Shown: positions 7,975 through 11,930 of the stretch, one piece after another
Numbering within the stretch: the stretch's first letter is position 1
How the letters are laid out: each line of letters opens with the position of its first letter
Assembly: GCA_022615215.1 (NCBI GenBank)
Contig: JAKEHD010000123.1
Location: 1-11,930, forward strand
Reading direction: 5' to 3'
Source of the DNA: Blastocatellia bacterium
GTDB lineage: Bacteria > Acidobacteriota > Blastocatellia > UBA7656
DNA: 11,930 bases
Notes under the pieces: generated by a model
Told to the model about the DNA's origin: nothing
Databases searched by the model: none
Seen by the model: only the letters and a program-made list of their open reading frames with translations
Made by a program: the position numbers and the translations under genes

Positions 7975-8367
7975 ATGGATGAACAGAAAAAAAAAGGAGA
8001 CCGACCGAAATACGATTATTCGAACTTACAACGATGGATAGAGGATGGTGACACTGTCGCGGTGAGTGATGTAAACGAGGCGGCCCGGCAAAGAATTCAC
8101 TTCGATTGCGGGCGCTGTAGGTCAAGCTGGTCATGCCCATCGCTGACTAACGAACAGCGCAGAGAGGTCGCCGAACTCTGGCGAAGTGTACAACTGTTCG
8201 ACGTACAAGCATTGTTCAGAGCGGCCGGATTTACATTTGCGGAAGCCAAGCCGACGATGCTACATATCACGATTGTTCCTGGCAAGTGTCATAAGTGTAA
8301 GAGAGAGCTGTCGGATGATTCCGAGCAGGTTGTATGCCGTTGTCGTTCTCTGAATCTGAACTGGTAA
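7975..8367 (+). CDS. Cassette-borne Cys-rich hypothetical protein
   Basis: This 130-aa soluble protein matches no family I recognise. It has seven cysteines in clusters: C45-x2-C48 with C54, C105-x2-C108 and C121-x-C123. The C-terminal group (KCHKCKRE ... VVCRCRS) looks like a zinc ribbon. Metal binding is an inference. The ATG at 7975 follows an AGAGG about ten bases upstream; the nearby ATG at 7971 is out of frame. A run of nine A (7987-7995) sits just after the start. The gene lies 23 bases after the clp stop and ends 4 bases before the GTCTAAC of the attC-like site, the usual packing of an integron cassette. Its base composition is less GC-rich than the flanking clp and YbjN-like genes, which agrees with acquisition by transfer. 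Confidence 0.75.
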   Translation: MDEQKKKGDRPKYDYSNLQRWIEDGDTVAVSDVNEAARQRIHFDCGRCRSSWSCPSLTNEQRREVAELWRSVQLFDVQALFRAAGFTFAEAKPTMLHITIVPGKCHKCKRELSDDSEQVVCRCRSLNLNW

Positions 8368-8371
8368 TGCT

Positions 8372-8453
8372 GTCTAACGCCTGGCATCACCGGCGCGCGA
8401 GCCGTTCTGGCCATCATTATTAAACTCGCTTCGCGCCCCGGTGCGTGCCTTTG
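8372..8453 (+). other. attC-like recombination site
   Basis: The R'' core GTCTAAC (8372-8378) is followed by a spacer and an arm GGCATCACCGG (8383-8393), then CGCG (8394-8397) and CGAG (8398-8401). After a 23-base central loop the returning arm is CTCG (8425-8428), CGCG (8432-8435), CCGGTG (8438-8443) and TGCC (8446-8449). The extra bases (CTT, CC, CG) are all on the returning side, recalling the extrahelical bases that set strand choice in attC sites. The closing core GTTRRRY is absent here because the site ends at the host junction G8453|A8454; it is supplied by GTTAGAC at the cassette's left end upon circularisation. An ordinary imperfect hairpin is the main alternative. Confidence 0.65.
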
Positions 8454-8489
8454 ATATAGTGCTTTCAATGCGGAGACCTGGAACGGCAG

Positions 8490-8972
8490 ATGGAATTCAA
8501 GACCGAAGCCCAAAAAGAGGCGCACGAAAAGACGCGCGATCACCTGAACGCTCTATTCGGCGAAGTGAACGTCAAGATCATGGACGACACGTTCGTCCTC
8601 CAGGAAGGCTCGACCTTCGTTTACGCGCGCACCTTCCCCATCGGAGACCGTAAGGCCGGCGTCGAGGTCTTTTCTTACGTAGTGGTCGATGTCGAGATAA
8701 CCGAAGAGCTTATGCGCTACCTGCTGACTTATAACCTGAAGCTCATACTCGGCGCGTTCGGGCTATCTGTAGGCGAGGACGGCAAGGGAACCATATTGCT
8801 CACGCACACGATACTCGGCGACACGATGGAGCGCGAGGAGTTGTATGCAAGCCTATCGGCCATTGCGAAGGTCGCCGACGATCTCGACGATCGAATCGTG
8901 ACCGCTTTCGGAGGCAGGACGGCGCTCGATAAATTGATGACGGTCAAGGAGCCTGTGGAATACTGGGAGTGA
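8490..8972 (+). CDS. YbjN / CesT-like chaperone-fold protein
   Basis: This 160-aa acidic soluble protein has the layout of the YbjN and type III chaperone (CesT-like) fold: an N-terminal helix, a strand-rich middle (VLQEGSTFVYARTFP, GVEVFSYVVVDVEI), a helix with LMRYLLTYNLKLILGAFGLS, then a strand with GTILLTHTILGDTM, and a C-terminal helix with a VADDLDDRI segment. Proteins of this fold bind other proteins or peptides, and some have sensory or chaperone roles; no enzyme activity is expected. The ATG at 8490 has only a weak upstream GGA. The gene lies 36 bases beyond the inferred right edge of the cassette. Before the insertion it would have been 35 bp from the Clp-like ATPase, suggesting an original operon of two protein-handling genes. 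The assignment rests on pattern recognition only. Confidence 0.78.
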   Translation: MEFKTEAQKEAHEKTRDHLNALFGEVNVKIMDDTFVLQEGSTFVYARTFPIGDRKAGVEVFSYVVVDVEITEELMRYLLTYNLKLILGAFGLSVGEDGKGTILLTHTILGDTMEREELYASLSAIAKVADDLDDRIVTAFGGRTALDKLMTVKEPVEYWE

Positions 8973-9177
8973 TCAGCTATCAGCCATCAGCTATCAGCTA
9001 TCAGTGCGGATAGAGGAGGGACGAAGCTCAACCACAGATGACACAGATTACACAGATAAAATTTTTTGTGAAATCGAAGAAAGAAATCTTTTGTAGAGGG
9101 CTTCTGCCTTCCACTGTTATCTGTGGTTAAAGAACTGACGAATGATGGCTGACGGCTGACGGCGGAAGACTGATGGC
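8972..9177. repeat. Nested palindromic intergenic element with 7-bp iterations
   Basis: The left edge has nearly five copies of a 7-bp unit ATCAGCY (8972-9004). The right edge has five units of the roughly complementary TGAYGGC (9143-9177, one unit diverged). Inside lies a perfect 10-bp inverted repeat, AACCACAGAT (9030-9039) with ATCTGTGGTT (9119-9128). The left arm also repeats ACACAGAT at 9041-9048 and 9050-9057. The centre carries AGAAAGAAATCTTT (9079-9092). The whole looks like a MITE- or REP-like composite element with no ORF. It overlaps the last base of the YbjN-like stop codon and ends 6 bases before the coaE start, so it occupies the space where the coaE ribosome site would be. Confidence 0.7.
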
Positions 9178-9183
9178 GGACGT

Positions 9184-9810
9184 ATGCTCAAGGTCGGGCT
9201 TACAGGCAGCATTGCGGTCGGCAAGAGCACCGTGCTCGCGGCGCTCGGCGACCTCGGCTGCGTGACGTTCGACGCAGACATAATCGCGCACTCCGTAATG
9301 GAGCCTGGACGCGAGGCTTATGAAGAAATAGTGCGCGAATTCGGCTCGAACATACTTGCCCGAGACGGCTCGATTGACCGCTCGAAGCTCGGCCCCATCG
9401 TGTTTCGAGACGATGAACGTCGCAAGCGCCTCAACGAGATAGTACACCCGCGAGTTATCGAAGAACAAAATCGCCTGCTCTGTGAAGCCAAAGCCGCAAG
9501 CCCTGACGCTATCGCTGTGGTCGATGCCGCGCTGATGATAGAGTCGGGCGGATACAAGCGATTCGATAAATTGATAGTCGTGTTTTGTGACCGCGAGATG
9601 CAGATCGAGCGATTGATGCGCCGAAACCTTATCACGCGCCAGGAGGCGGAACTCCGCATAGCCGCGCAGATGTCTTCGGAAGAGAAGCGCCGCTACGGGG
9701 ATTATGAAATAGACACATCCGGTCCCGTAGAACAGACCCGCCTGCGCGTAGCCGAGGTCTATAACGAATTGCTCGGCTTCCAAAAATCCAGAGCGAATTC
9801 GCAGGCTTGA
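9184..9810 (+). CDS. coaE: Dephospho-CoA kinase
   Basis: CoaE catalyses the last step of coenzyme A synthesis, the ATP-dependent phosphorylation of dephospho-CoA, in the cytoplasm. The 208-aa length is typical. The P-loop is GSIAVGKST (residues 8-16) at the very N-terminus, followed by FDADIIAH (29-36), in which the conserved D-x-D motif begins the substrate-binding region. The lid region includes RRNLITRQEAELRIAAQMS, matching the R-x9-A-x3-R-x2-Q pattern of the family. A DAALMIESGGYKRFD segment replaces the more common PLLFE-type segment, a modest variation. The ATG at 9184 fits the family N-terminus exactly but has no Shine-Dalgarno: the upstream bases are the end of the repeat element. Translation may be weak, or may depend on a leader the repeat provides. 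Confidence 0.95.
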   Translation: MLKVGLTGSIAVGKSTVLAALGDLGCVTFDADIIAHSVMEPGREAYEEIVREFGSNILARDGSIDRSKLGPIVFRDDERRKRLNEIVHPRVIEEQNRLLCEAKAASPDAIAVVDAALMIESGGYKRFDKLIVVFCDREMQIERLMRRNLITRQEAELRIAAQMSSEEKRRYGDYEIDTSGPVEQTRLRVAEVYNELLGFQKSRANSQA

Positions 9811-9895
9811 TCTCAGCTCCAATAGGAACATGTGCTTGCCGGACGGGCTGAACCATTCGCCGCGCGGAGATGATTTCGTCAACGACCGGCGGCTT

Positions 9896-11605
9896 ATGAG
9901 AAAAATCATGAAACGAATCCTGAATCTGCTTGCGGCCATATCGCTCTTCTTCACCGTCCCGCCGATTTTGTCACAACAAACACCGAAGGCGGACCTGCTG
10001 CTCTTCAATGCAAACGTCATAACCATGAATCAAAAGCAGCCCTTGGCCCAGGCCATCGCCGTCGCAGGCGGGCGCATAATATGGACAGGCAGCAACGACG
10101 AAGCAAGAAGGCGATTTCCAAACGCAGGCAGCACGCTCGACCTCGGCGGCGCGACCGTCTTGCCCGGCATCATAGATGCGCATACACACATGATGAACCT
10201 CGGCGAGAGCCTTATCAGGGTGGACCTGAGGGTACACCTGAGGGACATTAAAACGGAACAGGAAGTCGTCGAGCGCGTGAAGCAACGGGTCCGAAAGGCC
10301 GCACCCGGCGAATGGATATTCGGCTGGGGCTGGGACGAAGGCGCATGGGCTTCGCACTATCCCACTCATCATGCTTTGAGCGAGGCCGCCCCTGATAATC
10401 CCGTGTACCTGATGGGACTTCATAGTTTTGCGGTATGGGTCAATAAAAAAGCTCTCGACATAGCGGGCATCACTAAAGATACGAAAGACCCTGAGAATGG
10501 AAAGATCATCCGCGATGAAAAGACAGGCGAGCCTACGGGCATTCTGACCGACCAGGCGCAATCGCTCGTCCACCTCCCGTCTCTGACTCTCCCGCAGGTG
10601 AAAAATGCCATAGAGCTTGCGGCCAGAGAGTGCGTTCGACACGGGCTGACTTCGGTGCATGAAGCGAGAGTAATACCGCTGATGATCCGCGCATTCAGAG
10701 AGTTGATAAAAGAGGGCCGCCTGCCCCTTCGCGTTTACGTGATGCTCGATGGGGCCGACATAGAGTTGTTAGACGAATGGTTCCTGAGAGGGCCGGAGAT
10801 AGATACGACGGACCATCGGTTGACGATACGCTCCATAAAACTCTTTGCGGACGGAGCGCTCGGATCGAGAGGGGCGGCGCTCTTTGAGCCTTACAGCGAC
10901 AAGCCCGACACAAAAGGGGTGATTATGAATTCGGAAGCCGACATTTACAACCTGACCCGCCGCTTTTTGCAAAGAGGCTTTCAGGTCTCGACCCATGCGA
11001 TAGGCGATGCGGCGAACCGTTTGGCTTTGGGCGCTTACGAGCGAGCGTTGAAAGAAGTGCCTTCGGCGCGTGATGCGCGCCTTAGAATAGAGCACGCGCA
11101 GGTGCTCGCGCTCGAAGACATCCCGCGATTTGCAAAGCTCGGAGTCATCGCTTCGATGCAACCGACGCATTGCACATCCGACATGGTATGGGCTGAAAAG
11201 CGCGTCGGGCCTCAGCGTATCAAAGGCGCTTACGCCTGGCGCTCGCTCTTGGATTCAGGCGCTCGCGTGCCCCTCAGTTCCGACTTCCCCGGAGAGACCT
11301 TGAACCCTTTTTACGGCATCTATGCGGCCATCACTCGTCAGGATACGGAAGGGAGACCCTCGGGCGGCTGGTATGCGAATCAGAGAATGACCCTCGAAGA
11401 AGCCCTGCGCGGCTACACCATCGAAGCGGCTTATGCGGAGTTCGAGGACGACGTGAAAGGGTCTATCGAAGCGGGAAAACTCGCGGACATTATAGTCATC
11501 TCGAAAGACATAACGAAGATTGCGCCGAAAGAGATTTTGTCCATCAAGGTCTTAAAGACATTCGTAAACGGCAAGCTCGTCTATGATGCAGGCAAGAGCA
11601 ATTGA
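9896..11605 (+). CDS. Exported YtcJ-type amidohydrolase
   Basis: This is a 569-aa metal-dependent hydrolase of the amidohydrolase 3 (YtcJ-like) group. Its metal ligands are visible in the expected order: H96-x-H98 in GIIDAHTHMM, Lys315 in IKLFADGALGS (a candidate carboxylated lysine), His367 in STHAIGDAAN, His400 in RIEHAQ and Asp463 in SSDFP. The C-terminal GSIEAGKLADIIVI segment belongs to the small beta domain typical of the superfamily. Family members hydrolyse C-N bonds in cyclic or N-acyl compounds, but the substrate cannot be predicted here. The N-terminus (MKRILNLLAAISLFF) is a signal peptide, so it acts outside the cytoplasm, unlike many homologues. Possible ATGs are at 9830, 9896 and 9908; 9896 or 9908 place the signal peptide correctly and ribosome sites do not decide. 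It lies 85 bases after coaE. Confidence 0.9.
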   Translation: MRKIMKRILNLLAAISLFFTVPPILSQQTPKADLLLFNANVITMNQKQPLAQAIAVAGGRIIWTGSNDEARRRFPNAGSTLDLGGATVLPGIIDAHTHMMNLGESLIRVDLRVHLRDIKTEQEVVERVKQRVRKAAPGEWIFGWGWDEGAWASHYPTHHALSEAAPDNPVYLMGLHSFAVWVNKKALDIAGITKDTKDPENGKIIRDEKTGEPTGILTDQAQSLVHLPSLTLPQVKNAIELAARECVRHGLTSVHEARVIPLMIRAFRELIKEGRLPLRVYVMLDGADIELLDEWFLRGPEIDTTDHRLTIRSIKLFADGALGSRGAALFEPYSDKPDTKGVIMNSEADIYNLTRRFLQRGFQVSTHAIGDAANRLALGAYERALKEVPSARDARLRIEHAQVLALEDIPRFAKLGVIASMQPTHCTSDMVWAEKRVGPQRIKGAYAWRSLLDSGARVPLSSDFPGETLNPFYGIYAAITRQDTEGRPSGGWYANQRMTLEEALRGYTIEAAYAEFEDDVKGSIEAGKLADIIVISKDITKIAPKEILSIKVLKTFVNGKLVYDAGKSN

Positions 11606-11676
11606 TCTTCGGCGTAGAGTTTAACTGTTATGGCTCTCTAAAGGGTGGGGTTCCATAAAGTCGGGGTATAGTTGAA

Positions 11677-11930
11677 CAAGAAGCATCCCACCAACGGCAG
11701 TTGGTGGTGCTTGAAAGTCCTGCCTACATCAGCCCCGGTATAAGAAAGAAATCTTTTCGCTTCTCTAAGGATTCCCCCGATGGTAATCGGGGGAGGAGTC
11801 AAGTTCCGGCCTTACGTCGCTTTTTAGAGCAGTAGGCAGGACATTAACGATCTCCCAACGACTTAAGACTTCGTGTGGCGCGACCGTGTGGTCAACTCAC
11901 GCAGGCGTAACCTGAGCCGCCACACAAGTC
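11677..11930 (+). ncRNA. Large structured RNA, HEARO/IscB omega-RNA-like (tentative)
   Basis: No ORF fits 11606-11930, but 11677 onward folds into a dense set of stems. Hairpin A: AAGCA + CCACCAAC (11681-11695) with GTTGGTGG + TGCTT (11700-11712), loop GGCA, two-base bulge. Long-range stem B: GTCCTGCCTAC (11717-11727) with GTAGGCAGGAC (11832-11842), 11 bp perfect. Inside B: CTCTAA (11763-11768) with TTAGAG (11824-11829), and hairpin CCCCCGAT/ATCGGGGG (11774-11793). Stem C: GACTT + GTGTGGCG (11867-11880) with CGCCACAC + AAGTC (11918-11930), enclosing hairpins GACC/GGTC (11882-11893) and CAGG/CCTG (11902-11914). A 5' hairpin followed by TTGAAAG, a long enclosing stem and a multibranched 3' domain recalls HEARO RNAs that precede IscB/IsrB nucleases. 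That family assignment is from memory and unverified; the structure itself is directly readable. The RNA may continue past the window. Confidence 0.55.
11739..11757. repeat. Dispersed AGAAAGAAATCTTT motif inside the structured RNA
   Basis: TATAAGAAAGAAATCTTT (11739-11756) matches the unit of the tandem array at 1-40 base for base over 18 positions, and shares its core with 9079-9092. Here it sits inside the loop of the long-range stem of the structured RNA, between two paired segments. Confidence 0.7.

Larger units (their letters stand above)
7948..8453 (+). mobile_element. Solitary integron gene cassette (506 bp)
   Basis: The left boundary is GTTAGAC (7947-7953), matching the integrase core GTTRRRY with cleavage after the G. 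The right part is an attC-like imperfect palindrome starting with GTCTAAC (8372-8378), the exact complement of the left core. Complementarity extends to 11 bp (GTTAGACAGCA at 7947-7957, TGCTGTCTAAC at 8368-8378), as expected when a circular cassette reconstitutes its attC. The right junction reads TTTG|ATATAG; GATAT matches the GWTMW consensus described for integrase secondary sites. Deleting 7948-8453 joins TTG to ATATAG, creates an in-frame TGA for the clp gene, and leaves the next gene 35 bp downstream. The single ORF fills most of the segment in the standard orientation. No integrase gene or second attC is present in the window. The boundaries are inferred. Confidence 0.7.

Noticed and set aside
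7947..8378. 11-bp inverted repeats around the Cys-rich gene as transposon terminal repeats
   Set aside because: There is no transposase and no target duplication. The right repeat continues into an attC-like palindrome and the junctions fit integrase recombination better.
8972..9004. Iterated 7-bp units resembling a CRISPR-like array
   Set aside because: The units are directly abutting, much too short and have no spacers. They are better explained as the arm of a palindromic intergenic element.
9127..10026. Minus-strand open frame (299 codons) across coaE
   Set aside because: It overlaps coaE, which has an intact P-loop and family length, and crosses the repeat element. No domain is recognisable.
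11661..11930. Group II intron or retron RNA at the window end
   Set aside because: I could not find a GTGYG-type intron start, a domain V-like hairpin or a reverse transcriptase. The layout fits a HEARO-like RNA better, although this remains unproven.

Overview
The window looks like chromosomal DNA from a soil- or sediment-type bacterium. The GC-rich codon use, the secreted S9 peptidase, the exported YtcJ-type amidohydrolase and the short Gly/Tyr/Arg-rich secreted protein would all suit an acidobacterium (Blastocatellia-like). That placement is an inference from gene content; there is no rRNA or other phylogenetic marker here.

Layout. Positions 1-275 are non-coding and open with a 17-bp tandem repeat. 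A secreted Tyr/Arg/Asp-rich protein (276-1073, +) is followed by a 13-bp perfect hairpin. On the minus strand come a small membrane protein with a Cys/His-rich tail (1211-1747) and a large exported S9-family peptidase (1951-4908) with its own terminator. A divergent intergenic region leads into a plus-strand cluster: a DUF6941-like protein (5131-5565), a 760-aa ClpA/ClpB-like AAA+ protein (5669-7951), a small Cys-rich orphan (7975-8367), a YbjN/CesT-like protein (8490-8972), coaE (9184-9810) and a YtcJ-type amidohydrolase with a signal peptide (9896-11605). The last ~250 bases encode no protein but fold into an elaborate nested set of stems, and the window ends exactly at the base of the last stem.

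Main discoveries. (1) The Cys-rich orphan sits on what looks like a solitary integron gene cassette (7948-8453). It starts at a GTTAGAC core, ends in an attC-like imperfect palindrome, and is inserted at a GATAT site that matches the described integrase secondary-site consensus. Removing it in silico restores a TGA stop for the clp gene and brings the YbjN-like gene to 35 bp downstream. (2) The Clp-like ATPase has an intact first AAA+ ring but a second ring that has lost its Walker A Thr, both Walker B acids, sensor 1 and the Arg finger, while keeping its GYVGY pore loop. (3) The 3' structured RNA resembles a HEARO/IscB-type omega RNA in overall plan, which would predict an IscB- or IsrB-like gene just beyond the window. 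This family call is tentative. (4) A dispersed motif, (TATA)AGAAAGAAATCTTT, occurs four times, including inside the structured RNA and inside a nested palindromic element upstream of coaE.

How the genes may work together. The DUF6941, Clp-like and YbjN-like genes are co-directional and may once have formed a compact operon for protein remodelling, later interrupted by the cassette. The peptidase and amidohydrolase are exported catabolic enzymes, and coaE is housekeeping.
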